NCBI RefSeq assembly: GCF_002335745.1
Contig: NZ_NIST01000001.1
Coordinates: 2,929,636-2,993,635, forward strand
DNA: 64,000 bases
Direction: 5' to 3'
Source of the DNA: Evansella halocellulosilytica
GTDB taxonomy: Bacteria; Bacillota; Bacilli; Bacillales; Salisediminibacteriaceae
The notes beneath the pieces were generated by a model, which was not told the origin of the DNA, did not search any database, and worked only from the letters and a program-made list of their open reading frames with translations. Below, in pieces: positions 17,661-25,221 of the stretch. The position numbers and the translations under genes were made by a program. Numbering within the stretch: position 1 is the first letter of the stretch; each line of letters starts with the position of its first letter.

Positions 17661-17734
17661 TGTGGCTTTAAAATAAAGATGTACCGTTTAAAACAAAGTT
17701 TAACCGTTTTTAAAAAAGTTGCACCGTTTTATCC
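17661..17734 (+). repeat. Left end: terminal repeat plus three 20-bp direct repeats
   Basis: After the 18-bp terminal repeat, units at 17675-17694, 17695-17714 and 17715-17734 follow the pattern AAAGWTNNACCGTTTWWNNM; the ACCG core recurs exactly 20 bases apart (17683, 17703, 17723). These look like transposase-binding sites. Confidence 0.75.
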
Positions 17735-17765
17735 CTTTGGATTTGATGATTCCAAAGGGAATTTT
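17732..17765 (+). terminator. Terminator-like hairpin inside the left end of the mini-transposon
   Basis: Perfect 10-bp stem TCCCTTTGGA / TCCAAAGGGA followed by a T run. It would stop transcripts entering from the left before the GNAT gene. Confidence 0.65.
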
Positions 17766-17926
17766 TATGAAAAACAATATTCAGCAATCGAGCCAGATAA
17801 TGAAATAAAAGAAGTAATCGGGAAGAAATCTTTAGCAGTCATATGTGGTAAATTTAAGACTAAGCCATAGGAAGGATATTAAAAAGATAATTACAAATAC
17901 CAAGAAGAATCGAGGAGGTTAGATAA

Positions 17927-18814
17927 ATGAGTAAACCTGTAATTCGAACTTATAAAGATTCAAGTGATTTAAAACTTATGCAGAAACTCACACAAGCTAT
18001 ATGGACACTGGAATCTAATTACCATATAGGCGATCTAGCTTGGCAACGCCACCGACACGCTGGACGCGAGGATGATTGGGATACTGCAATTTGGGAAATG
18101 GATGGGAAGCCCGTTGCTTGGGGATGGATCCAAAAACCTGGTGAGTTAATATGTCAAGTTGATCCCGATTTTCCTGAGATGGCCAAGGATGTCATTGACT
18201 GGTTTGATACAATAACTAAAACCAATGAGCAAAAAGTGACTGTCCTAGAAACGGAGTCGCATCTTATTTCAGCCTTAGAAGATTCTTTATTCAACCCATT
18301 AGCAGAAAATCCAGAAGTCCTCACAAAAATTTCATTGGATAGTTGTTCATTCCCTGTTCAATTGCCAGATAAGTTTAAAGGTCGCCATATCAAGGGTTCT
18401 GAGGATTTAACAAATCGTGTGGCAGTACATAGGGCTGCATTTCATAAATCCAGAATCACAGAAGAAAGTTACTTGAACGTTATGAATACCTATCCTTATG
18501 ATTCTTCTCTTGATTGGGTAATAGAATCTCCAAATGGTGAGTTCGTAGCATCTTGTTTAATTTGGTTTGATGAAGTTAACAAGGTGGGGTTACTGGAACC
18601 TGTTGGAACCGATCCGAGATTTAGGAGAATGGGGTTAGCCAGTTCAGTCTGTAAGCTTGCTCTCAATACGTTGAGTGATAAGGGGGCAAAAACTGCAATT
18701 GTTGTTTGTACTTCCCCGGATACATTTGAACTTTACAAGTATATTGGGTTTGAACAATTTGCTCAAACAAAATCATTTCATCGTCTTAAAAATACAGATA
18801 ATAATAATAATTGA
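17927..18814 (+). CDS. GNAT family N-acetyltransferase (cargo of the mini-transposon)
   Basis: A 295-residue protein; ATG 17927 follows GAGGAGG at 9 bases. The C-terminal GNAT domain (about 150-285) has the acetyl-CoA binding motif VGTDPRFRRMGLASSVC, matching the R/Q-x-x-G-x-G/A signature, then the late strand VVCTSPDTFELYKYIGFE. The N-terminal half (RTYKDSSDLKLMQKL...WDTAIWEMDGKPVAWGWI) looks like a second, degenerate GNAT fold, as in tandem-domain members. The substrate is unknown; GNATs of this kind carried on mobile DNA often modify antibiotics or toxins, but nothing here proves it. It is the only complete gene in the mini-transposon and has its own ribosome-binding site. Confidence 0.85.
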   Translation: MSKPVIRTYKDSSDLKLMQKLTQAIWTLESNYHIGDLAWQRHRHAGREDDWDTAIWEMDGKPVAWGWIQKPGELICQVDPDFPEMAKDVIDWFDTITKTNEQKVTVLETESHLISALEDSLFNPLAENPEVLTKISLDSCSFPVQLPDKFKGRHIKGSEDLTNRVAVHRAAFHKSRITEESYLNVMNTYPYDSSLDWVIESPNGEFVASCLIWFDEVNKVGLLEPVGTDPRFRRMGLASSVCKLALNTLSDKGAKTAIVVCTSPDTFELYKYIGFEQFAQTKSFHRLKNTDNNNN

Positions 18815-18963
18815 TCTCTAATTAAAAATTGGGGCCTTCTTCTTCTTGAGGAAATCCCCATTTAGTTTAATAAACTTCCTTAGTTCCAGAGCCTATTAAC
18901 TTGTTTTAATTCTTGTAGAAGGATATTCGGCAATCGGAGCGCGATTGTTGAAGATCGCATTAG

Positions 18964-19114
18964 AAAGTGATCAATCTTTTTTATAAAAATTGAACAATAC
19001 TTCACGAAGAAAGAATCCATTTTGATCAATCTTTTTTTCAAAATGGATTCTTCTGTTTATGGTAATACAAGGATTTGTGAGGTATTTTTGATCGAACTTT
19101 ATTTTAAAGCTACA
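18964..19114 (-). repeat. Right end of the mini-transposon: terminal repeat and three TGATC-centred repeats
   Basis: The plus strand shows TGATCAATCTTT at 18968 and 19023 and TGATCGAACTTT at 19089, the last running into the 18-bp terminal inverted repeat that ends ACA at 19114. Spacing (55 and 66 bases) is looser than on the left. A perfect 15-bp hairpin lies at 19011-19052. Confidence 0.6.
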
Positions 19115-19505
19115 GTAGAAATTATTGAAGCGCATGCGATGCCAGATCATATTCACATGTTAGTAAAGATATACCTCCTAAAATGTCTGTTTCATATTTC
19201 ATGGGCTATTTGAAAGGGAAAAGTTCGTTAATGATCCATGATAGGCATGGAAATTTGAAATATAATCATGGAAATCGAACATTTTGGGCGAAGGGATATT
19301 ATGTAAGCACAGTCGGTTTAAATCAAAAGACAGTTGCAAAATACATCGGAGAGCAGGAAGCTGAAGACCGCTTGCGAGACAACATGAGCAAGCGTGAATA
19401 TGTAGATCCATTCAAAAAATAATTGTGGAGATAAACTGGCGGTCAATTAAAAAGGCCCCTTAAGGGGCTATGTTGGTAAAGTGCCCTTATAGGGCGAAAT
19501 TAAAA

Positions 19506-19524
19506 CCGCCCGTTTTACGGGCGG
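19506..19524 (-). terminator. GC-rich hairpin: IS200 right-end hairpin and terminator of the thioredoxin-like gene
   Basis: Perfect 8-bp stem CCGCCCGT / ACGGGCGG with a 3-base loop. On the minus strand it is followed by TTTTAATTT, so it also serves the gene ending at 19533. Confidence 0.7.
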
Positions 19525-19532
19525 ATACTTAT

Positions 19533-19982
19533 TTATTTAGTTTCATTTCCTAAAACTCGGTTCACTCGCTTACGAAGCATTTTCATTCCACCACCGCCAG
19601 CTTGGAAATGGCGCAGCTTACCTTCTTTGTCAAAAACGTAATACGCAGGCACGTATTGATTTTCGAATGCATCCGTCAGTTTATGTTCTGAGTCAACAAA
19701 TGTCGGCTGTGTAATATCATGACCTTGTGCCATTGCTTTAATGACTTCTAAATCTAAATCCTTTTCTGAACGAGGCATGTGTACGGAGATTACGTTTAAT
19801 TCATCTTCAAATTCATCACGGAACTCGTTAACATCTGGCATCGCTTCTTTACAAAGACCGCAGCTCACAGACCAAAAGTGAATAAGAGTTGGTTTGTCTC
19901 CAACAAGCTCGTCTTTTGTTACTTGTCCATTTAACCATTCTGTTGCACCTTCTAATTCAGGCATTTCCTCACGTAGTTTCAT
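19533..19982 (-). CDS. Thioredoxin-like (TlpA/ResA-type) redox protein
   Basis: A 149-residue thioredoxin-fold protein with the active-site motif CGLC in FWSVSCGLCKEAMPD (about residue 41-55) and the cis-Pro region QYVPAYYVFDKEG. The start at 19982 is set by GAGGAGTGA. There is no signal peptide or membrane anchor, so it should be cytoplasmic, unlike ResA. A Gly-rich GGGGMKML loop near the end is unusual. It lies 90 bases downstream of a peroxiredoxin gene on the same strand; reduction of that peroxidase is a reasonable guess for its role. The gene ends right at the IS200 right end. Confidence 0.85.
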   Translation of the reverse strand: MKLREEMPELEGATEWLNGQVTKDELVGDKPTLIHFWSVSCGLCKEAMPDVNEFRDEFEDELNVISVHMPRSEKDLDLEVIKAMAQGHDITQPTFVDSEHKLTDAFENQYVPAYYVFDKEGKLRHFQAGGGGMKMLRKRVNRVLGNETK

Positions 19983-20072
19983 GTTTGAATCACTCCTCAA
20001 GTTATCATTTCTCTATAAAAGATATTTTATTTATCTGTTAGGGTAGTAGCAATGACGTTTTCATTTTTAAGT

Positions 20073-20618
20073 TTATAACGTTTCTTGACCTGGCTTCCAA
20101 TTAGCAGGGCAAAGTCCGCCAGTTTGAAGGGCTTGTAATACACGTAACGTTTCATCAACATCTCGTCCAATATTATTATGGTTGACAACGGAGTACATTA
20201 ACTCACCATCTGGACTAATGATGAATAATCCACGAAGAGCAATACCTTCATCTTCAACTAGTACTCCGTATTCGCGGGATACTTGGTGGTTTGTATCTGC
20301 AGCTAATGGGTAGTTTAAGTCACCTAACCCGCTATCATCTCTGCTCGTATTAATCCATGCTAAATGTGTATGAATGGTATCAGTTGATACACCAATTACT
20401 TCTGCATCTAAATCTTCAAATTCATCATAACGGTCACTCATTGATGTGATTTCAGTCGGACAAACAAAAGTGAAGTCCATTGGATAGAAAAATAAAACGG
20501 TCCATTTATCATTTTTCATATTTTCTTCTAATGAAACTTTGGCAAATTCTTTGTTTGGCAATACTGCCTCCATTGTAAATCTTGGTGCTTGCTTAGCAAC
20601 CATGCGTTTTTCTGACAT
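20073..20618 (-). CDS. 2-Cys peroxiredoxin (AhpC/TSA family)
   Basis: A 181-residue thiol peroxidase. The peroxidatic Cys is in FYPMDFTFVCPTE (about residue 53), the catalytic Arg region and GLFIISPDGELMY follow, and the resolving Cys is in GGLCPANWKPGQE near the C-terminus, making it a typical 2-Cys enzyme that reduces H2O2 or organic peroxides. The ATG at 20618 follows AAGGAGAG. Its promoter carries a near-consensus PerR box, so peroxide induction is likely. No ahpF is adjacent; the thioredoxin-like protein downstream may be its electron donor. Confidence 0.92.
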   Translation of the reverse strand: MSEKRMVAKQAPRFTMEAVLPNKEFAKVSLEENMKNDKWTVLFFYPMDFTFVCPTEITSMSDRYDEFEDLDAEVIGVSTDTIHTHLAWINTSRDDSGLGDLNYPLAADTNHQVSREYGVLVEDEGIALRGLFIISPDGELMYSVVNHNNIGRDVDETLRVLQALQTGGLCPANWKPGQETL

Positions 20619-20642
20619 GAAGAATCTCTCCTTGGTTGTAAA

Positions 20643-20657
20643 TTATAATAATTATTA
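20643..20657. promoter_or_regulatory. PerR-box-like operator of the peroxiredoxin gene
   Basis: TTATAATAATTATTA matches the B. subtilis PerR consensus TTATAATNATTATAA at 13 of its 14 specified bases. It lies about 15 bases downstream of the -10 box, a position where binding would block transcription. Fur boxes are related, so Fur control is not excluded. Confidence 0.7.
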
Positions 20658-20672
20658 TATAGTACTAATTAT

Positions 20673-20700
20673 ATTTTAATGGTATTTATGTAAATGTCAA
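20673..20700 (-). promoter_or_regulatory. Sigma-A promoter of the peroxiredoxin gene
   Basis: On the minus strand TTGACA (20700-20695), a 16-base spacer, then TAAAAT (20678-20673). Confidence 0.6.
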
Positions 20701-20819
20701 GGTTTGAATGATATTTTTAACATTAGAAAGTCAACAGTATTAATTATAAATCATTTTATTTTGAGTGCAAGAAATATGCATATGTGAAGAGAAGAGCATA
20801 TAATGATTCTCATTATCAG

Positions 20820-23069
20820 TTATAAATGGCGATTTTGTTGATAATCGATAACCTTCTTTAATAGATCATTTTTTTTCATAGAAGGGTGATCGATTTGTAT
20901 ACATTCTGCATACATTATAAGCTCATGAAATAAAGGACCCGGTGTAAGTCCATTTTTAATTAAATCATGTCCATTAATAGTTTGGTTTAATGTTTCTCTT
21001 CGTATGAGATAATCAACACCAGTATTTATAAATGTTGAAGTAGCATGACGAGAAAGAGAGAGGTAAGCTATCAGCACTTCGACAGGTTCATTTGCAAAAT
21101 GACGATGCCATTTACTTAATGGCTCACTTCCTGTAAATGATTGAAAAAGATCATCTTGCAGCAATGAATACAGCTTGTGTAATGTTTTGTGCTCTTCCTT
21201 TGATTGACAAAACGTTTCAACTTCCTGCAATGCGTTCTTACACAAAGTTGATAGTGAAAAAAACAAGCAGATCCATATTGTCTGTTTTGCTGTCATGTTT
21301 TTTACGAATAATGCTTCGTGAATCGCTTTTATTTTTTTTAATCTTTTATAAACATCCTTTGATTCAGCCGTTTCTTTTAATAAATATGGGAGCAAATGAA
21401 GTTCTAGGATTCGTTTATAGCTATAAATTAGATCTTCTTCGAAAAATAAGCGGCTCAGTTCATTGGATAAACGTAACTTTGAGACTGAAAGCAGATGATT
21501 AGCAGACTCTTTGGCTAAGGAGAACGTCTGTGAATCTAAAGAAAATGATAAGCGGCTTTCAAAGCGAATCGCACGTAAAATTCTCGTAGGATCCTCAACG
21601 AAACTAAGGTTATATAATACGGTTAGTTTTTTATGTTTTAAATCTTCACAGCCATTGAAATAATCAATCAATTGGCCAAATGCATCATTGTGGAGACAAA
21701 TACCTAGTGCGTTAACAGTAAAGTCACGCCTGTATAAATCTTCTTTTATCGTCGCCATTTCTACTTTAGGTAATGCTGCAGGGAACTCATAATACTCGGT
21801 ACGGGCACTTGTCATATCAATTTTGAAACCGGAAGGGTGGTTCCACGTCGCTGTTCGAAATTCTTCATGTGTACGGATGTCCCCGCCGTAAGACCTTGCT
21901 AACCTTTTAGCAAAAGCAATGCCATCTCCTTCTACGACAATGTCGATATCTTCATTTACTCTATTAAGAAGAAGATCTCTGACCATACCACCAATTAAAT
22001 AAGCATTCATATGTAACGCTGCTGCTTCTTCTCCAATTAATTTAAGTAATTCATTTACAGGAGATTGAAAATGGTGATTCATCTGTTCTTTAAGGTTTAG
22101 ACGAAATGGAAAAGGGGATGCAATTGAATAAGTGAATTCAATATCATTGCTGCTCCCGTGTAAAGCAGAGTTGACATCGGATCTTGTTATGATACCTACT
22201 AGTTCACTATTTTCGATAACTAGTAAACGTCCGGTATTTGCGTGAATCATTTTTTCTCGTATTTGTTCAACAGTTGTGCTTTTCGAAATTGTGATTGGGT
22301 TTCGACTCATATACCTTTTAACTGGAGCATGCCCTAATCCAAGATGTACTGCTTTTTCAATATCGATTCGCGAAATTATTCCAATTAACTTCTCATTTTC
22401 AACGATTGGAAATTCTGTATGCTCGTATCGGTACAGCATTTTTGATGCAGCTTCGAACGGTGTATCATGTGTAATCACTTTAACAGTATGATTCATTATT
22501 TGCGCTGCTGTTAAAGAAGGCACTTGACTGTATTGTTCAACAGTAAATAAATTTGCACCATTTTCTAGTAGAAATTCTGCTGCTTTTTGATCTCGAGACG
22601 TTGTTGATGAGGATGTAAATGTCCCAGTGTCTGAGTATATACCTAATGCAAAGACCGTCGCATCATATTGCGTGATCTTAATATTAAGTGTTTGGATTTT
22701 TTCAATAAGCAATGTCACAGTTGCTCCGGTTTTTTCAATGATGCCATCATCCATCTTTATATTTTCAGCTGTAAGAGGATGATGGTCGTAAACAATGAAG
22801 CTCACCTTATTTTGATCGATATTTGTTAACACTTCAATTTGGTCAAGCATATTCGTGTCGACTAATATGACTTGTGTGATATAGCTTAAATCAATGTCTG
22901 CAGCTCGTTTATATGTGTAACCGTTGTTATATTGTGCTAAAAATTGGTCTACGCTAGTACTTAACATTGCAGGTAAAACGAGTTCTGCTTGAGGGTAAAG
23001 CTTTTTTGCAGCAATCATTGAGGCTAATCCGTCAAAAGATAAGTTTGTATGTGAAGTAATGATTTGCAC
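20820..23069 (-). CDS. DHH-CBS-tRNA nucleotidyltransferase fusion (CCA-adding enzyme family)
   Basis: A 749-residue multidomain protein. Residues 1 to about 190 form a DHH phosphoesterase-like domain (YDHHPL at 94-99, YSDTGTF near 145). Two CBS domains follow (about 192-245 and 253-305). From 330 a class II nucleotidyltransferase begins: GGMVRD at 360-365, metal-binding EDIDIVVEG (Asp 374 and 376), RRDFTVNALGI, and EDPTRILRAIRFESRLSF. B. subtilis Cca is only the last part (about 400 residues). Such fusions occur in bacteria with separate CC- and A-adding enzymes or a second tRNA nucleotidyltransferase; which end it adds cannot be read here. GTG start at 23069 after GGGGGAAC. Single gene. Confidence 0.88.
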   Translation of the reverse strand: MQIITSHTNLSFDGLASMIAAKKLYPQAELVLPAMLSTSVDQFLAQYNNGYTYKRAADIDLSYITQVILVDTNMLDQIEVLTNIDQNKVSFIVYDHHPLTAENIKMDDGIIEKTGATVTLLIEKIQTLNIKITQYDATVFALGIYSDTGTFTSSSTTSRDQKAAEFLLENGANLFTVEQYSQVPSLTAAQIMNHTVKVITHDTPFEAASKMLYRYEHTEFPIVENEKLIGIISRIDIEKAVHLGLGHAPVKRYMSRNPITISKSTTVEQIREKMIHANTGRLLVIENSELVGIITRSDVNSALHGSSNDIEFTYSIASPFPFRLNLKEQMNHHFQSPVNELLKLIGEEAAALHMNAYLIGGMVRDLLLNRVNEDIDIVVEGDGIAFAKRLARSYGGDIRTHEEFRTATWNHPSGFKIDMTSARTEYYEFPAALPKVEMATIKEDLYRRDFTVNALGICLHNDAFGQLIDYFNGCEDLKHKKLTVLYNLSFVEDPTRILRAIRFESRLSFSLDSQTFSLAKESANHLLSVSKLRLSNELSRLFFEEDLIYSYKRILELHLLPYLLKETAESKDVYKRLKKIKAIHEALFVKNMTAKQTIWICLFFSLSTLCKNALQEVETFCQSKEEHKTLHKLYSLLQDDLFQSFTGSEPLSKWHRHFANEPVEVLIAYLSLSRHATSTFINTGVDYLIRRETLNQTINGHDLIKNGLTPGPLFHELIMYAECIQIDHPSMKKNDLLKKVIDYQQNRHL

Positions 23070-23259
23070 GATTGTTCCCCCATTTACGGTCCGACTTCTC
23101 TAAAATAAAAAATATTTTATTTATCAGAATGTATAAATTGTCGTCCTCGATGCCCAGACTTGAAGAGATATTGTCCGAGGTTGTCCGCTGGTAACAAAGG
23201 CACTTGCCATTTTATATTATGGATTGAATCTGGTATATTCATGATTAACAAACAAAATT

Positions 23260-23345
23260 AAAGTGCTAGTTCCCACTAAAAATACGATTGAAGCGAATCA
23301 TAAACTGATCGTATTTTGAATAAAAGGGAGGGAGACTAGCACTTT
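23260..23345. repeat. Two-level foldback downstream of pssA, possible terminator
   Basis: Outer arms AAAGTGCTAGT / ACTAGCACTTT (11 bp, perfect) enclose inner arms AATACGAT / ATCGTATT (8 bp). On the minus strand it follows pssA and may terminate it. The rest of the gap 23070-23372 shows nothing else. Confidence 0.55.
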
Positions 23346-23372
23346 TGGTATTACCTTTTGTTAAAATGATAA

Positions 23373-23915
23373 TTATACTTTTTTTATTGTAAAATTACTT
23401 ATCATTAGAATAGATAATGTTAAAATAATAAACATAAAGGTTGGGTCTGGGACCATACCATTGAGTAAATGGCTTATCGTTAACATACAACCTGCTGCTG
23501 TTATAGGCAGACCAACAAAATAACCTTCTGATTCAGTTACATTAAAACGAGCTAATCGAATTGCGCCAGTAGCAATGAAAATAATCGTTGCCATTGATCC
23601 AGCTACACCAAAATCAATTAAAGTAGATTGGTATAATAGTAAGGCAGGAGCTACACCAAAAGAAATGATGTCACATAATGAGTCCAACTGTTTACCAATG
23701 TCTGAAGTGATATTCAGCTTTCTTGCTACTTTACCATCCAATCGATCAAAAATTGCCGCAAAGCAAATAAATGCAACGCTTAATCCGTATTGTCCTTGGA
23801 GAACAGCAAGGATGGCAAATCCGCCTAATCCGAGGTTTATAATCGTTAATAAATTCGCTGCTTGACTACGAAATTTCTTAACAGTGTTATCGACGAGGTG
23901 CTGAAATAATAACAA
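23373..23915 (-). CDS. pssA: CDP-diacylglycerol-serine O-phosphatidyltransferase
   Basis: A membrane enzyme of about 180 residues making phosphatidylserine. The CDP-alcohol phosphotransferase signature D-G-x2-A-R-x8-G-x3-D-x3-D is present in RLDGKVARK followed by SDIGKQLDSLCD (about residues 60-82), and about six helices surround it. I prefer the TTG at 23915, with AGGAG 8 bases before it; an upstream ATG at 23933 has no site. The phosphatidylserine decarboxylase gene lies divergently 166 bases away, so the two steps to phosphatidylethanolamine are encoded back to back. Confidence 0.9.
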   Translation of the reverse strand: MLLFQHLVDNTVKKFRSQAANLLTIINLGLGGFAILAVLQGQYGLSVAFICFAAIFDRLDGKVARKLNITSDIGKQLDSLCDIISFGVAPALLLYQSTLIDFGVAGSMATIIFIATGAIRLARFNVTESEGYFVGLPITAAGCMLTISHLLNGMVPDPTFMFIILTLSILMISNFTIKKV

Positions 23916-24080
23916 CAGTCTCACTCCTCTCATGACCTTGAAAAATGTTCCAAGACCTTAATTAAATGTATATTATACCATATATCAATATACCAAACTA
24001 CTAAAACAACATGTCATTAATAGTGAAAAATAGACGATTTTCGAGTGAATTTGAATTTTCGCTATACATAGAAAGGTAGA

Positions 24081-24881
24081 ATGAGCATGAAACATAAATT
24101 ATACCGAAGTATGCTTGAATTGACCCATAATCCACTCTATACATTAATATTACGCAAGTTCGTCAAGTCCAATGTTAGTAAACATTTAAATCGGTCATTT
24201 TCAAATGTATATGGCTTAAATGTAGATGAAATGGAAAAGGAATTGTCACAATATAGATCAATTCATGACTTATTTATTCGCAAATTAAAATCGGACAGCC
24301 GCCCTGTGTCTAACGAAAAAAATAGTATTGTCAGTCCGGTAGATGGAGAACTTTCTGAACTCGGAACAATCAAAGGGGACGCGACATTTACAGTTAAAGG
24401 TAAAATCTATGACTTAAAGACGATGTTAGGGTTGCCTAATACAGCTTCTCGTTACATTGGTGGGACGTATATGCTGTTTTATTTAAGTCCTAAAGACTAT
24501 CATCGGATTCATAGTCCAGTTAGCGCTGTAGTCCAAAAAAGGTATGCTCTTGGAAAATATTCAGAGCCTGTCAATCAGTTAGGATTACTTCTTGGTGATT
24601 CCCCATTAGCTAAAAATTACCGTTTTATTACGGAGTTGTCTAGTGACGGCATGAACATGGCTATTGTAAAAGTTGGGGCGTTAAATGTAAATAGTGTTCA
24701 TCTCTCACATTTAGATCATTACGTTGAAAAAGGAGAAGAAATCGCCTATTTTTCTTTCGGTTCAAGTGTCATTCTTCTGTTTGAAAAAAATTCGATCCAC
24801 TTAACAGATAAACAAAGAAATCCTAGATCTGTAAAACAGGGTGAGGGAATAGCTTACACTCAATATGAAGGGGAGAGGTGA
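24081..24881 (+). CDS. psd: Phosphatidylserine decarboxylase proenzyme
   Basis: A 266-residue proenzyme that decarboxylates phosphatidylserine to phosphatidylethanolamine. The self-cleavage site that yields the pyruvoyl group is FGSSVILLFE near residue 228-237 (the LGST-type motif, here GSS), and the catalytic SPVDGELSELG (about 85) and HRIHSPVSAVV (His motif, about 141) are present. The start may be 24081 or 24087; AAAGG is nearer ideal for the second. It is divergent from pssA. A short frame (27 codons) overlaps the stop but looks spurious. Confidence 0.93.
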   Translation: MSMKHKLYRSMLELTHNPLYTLILRKFVKSNVSKHLNRSFSNVYGLNVDEMEKELSQYRSIHDLFIRKLKSDSRPVSNEKNSIVSPVDGELSELGTIKGDATFTVKGKIYDLKTMLGLPNTASRYIGGTYMLFYLSPKDYHRIHSPVSAVVQKRYALGKYSEPVNQLGLLLGDSPLAKNYRFITELSSDGMNMAIVKVGALNVNSVHLSHLDHYVEKGEEIAYFSFGSSVILLFEKNSIHLTDKQRNPRSVKQGEGIAYTQYEGER

Positions 24882-25047
24882 ATGATGAGACTCCTGTGCC
24901 TAAGAAATAATATGGCAATGTCTATATTCGTACAGTATGGAGTTTCCTCAAGAGATCAGAAATAAAATGATATGGCATTAAACATACACTAGAGTGTTTT
25001 TTCTATGTCGAATGTTATTTGAAGATCATAAATTGATTCTTTAAACA
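24882..25047. other. Gap after psd, nothing recognised
   Basis: Gap between psd and the SRPBCC gene (with the terminator at 25048 it spans 24882-25221). A 27-codon frame at 24891 directly after psd has a ribosome-binding-like GGGGAGAGGTGA but no family resemblance. Confidence 0.4.
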
Positions 25048-25112
25048 TAAGGATACCTCTGATTTTGTTATGGTGTGTAGATACTTAACTTTATCAGGAG
25101 GTATCCTTTTTG
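25048..25112 (+). terminator. Terminator downstream of psd
   Basis: AAGGATACCTC-x-GAT pairs with ATC-x-GGAGGTATCCTT across a 36-base loop, followed by TTTTTG. Stem length is 14 bp with one bulge. Confidence 0.65.
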
Positions 25113-25221
25113 TGTATAAGAATGTAAACGAAGTGTCGTAAGAGTAATTGTCGCTGAATGTTTCCTAGAGTGAACGCAACCGGCGATAGCGACTTCGAAT
25201 TATATTAGATTACAAAATGAG

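Larger units (their letters stand above)
17661..19114. mobile_element. Mini-transposon with Tn7/TniA-type ends carrying a GNAT gene
   Basis: The 1454-bp segment begins TGTGGCTTTAAAATAAAG and ends with the complement of TGTAGCTTTAAAATAAAG: 18-bp terminal inverted repeats with 17 matches, 5'-TGT...ACA-3', flanked by a 5-bp duplication (GTAGA). Inside the left end three 20-bp direct repeats are spaced exactly; the right end has three looser repeats. TGT/ACA termini, 5-bp duplications and multiple transposase-binding repeats are established features of elements moved by DDE enzymes of the TnsB/TniA/MuA group. No transposase, ATPase or resolvase is inside. I infer a non-autonomous element mobilised in trans; the family is an inference from ends alone. 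Confidence 0.75.
17513..19422 (+). pseudogene. tnpA: IS200-type transposase TnpA, split and frameshifted
   Basis: The 5' part (17513-17660) reads MSSDNSLSHTRWNCKYHIVFIPKYRRKVI, the standard TnpA opening, then loses frame twice before RRLCDMKDV. The 3' part (19120-19422) continues with EIIEAHAMPDHIHMLVK, including the HUH motif equivalent (HIH), has one more frameshift where TA appears duplicated (about 19171), and then reads VSYFMGYLKGKSSLMIHD to YVDPFKK, with the catalytic Tyr region GYYVSTVG. Between the parts lies a 1454-bp insertion; deleting it with one GTAGA copy joins DMKDV to EIIEAHAM in frame. The gene is non-functional by several lesions, so the insertion need not have been the first. 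Confidence 0.85.
17385..19530 (+). mobile_element. Decayed IS200/IS605-family element (IS200-like), interrupted by a second element
   Basis: The left end carries a 7-bp hairpin (CACAGGC / GCCTGTG, 17393-17409), as single-strand-transposing IS200 ends do. A perfect 14-bp inverted repeat (17445-17458 and 17493-17506) covers the tnpA ribosome-binding site, a known IS200 device that limits transposase synthesis. The right end has hairpins GCCCCTT/AAGGGGC (19455-19468) and CCGCCCGT/ACGGGCGG (19506-19524). The tnpA gene between them is broken by frameshifts and by the insertion at 17661-19114. Exact ends of the IS are not determinable without other copies; there is no tnpB. Confidence 0.75.

Noticed and set aside
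17679-17870. 63-codon frame in the left part of the mini-transposon
   Set aside because: It starts within the 20-bp binding repeats and runs through the terminator hairpin. The end (KEVIGKKSLAVICGKFKTKP) could be a remnant of a former gene, but there is no support for translation.
17661-19114. Insertion read as an IS605-type tnpB passenger or an integron cassette
   Set aside because: The cargo is a GNAT protein with no tnpB or RuvC-like motifs, and no attC-like site is visible. The terminal repeats and 5-bp duplication point to a cut-and-paste or replicative DDE element.
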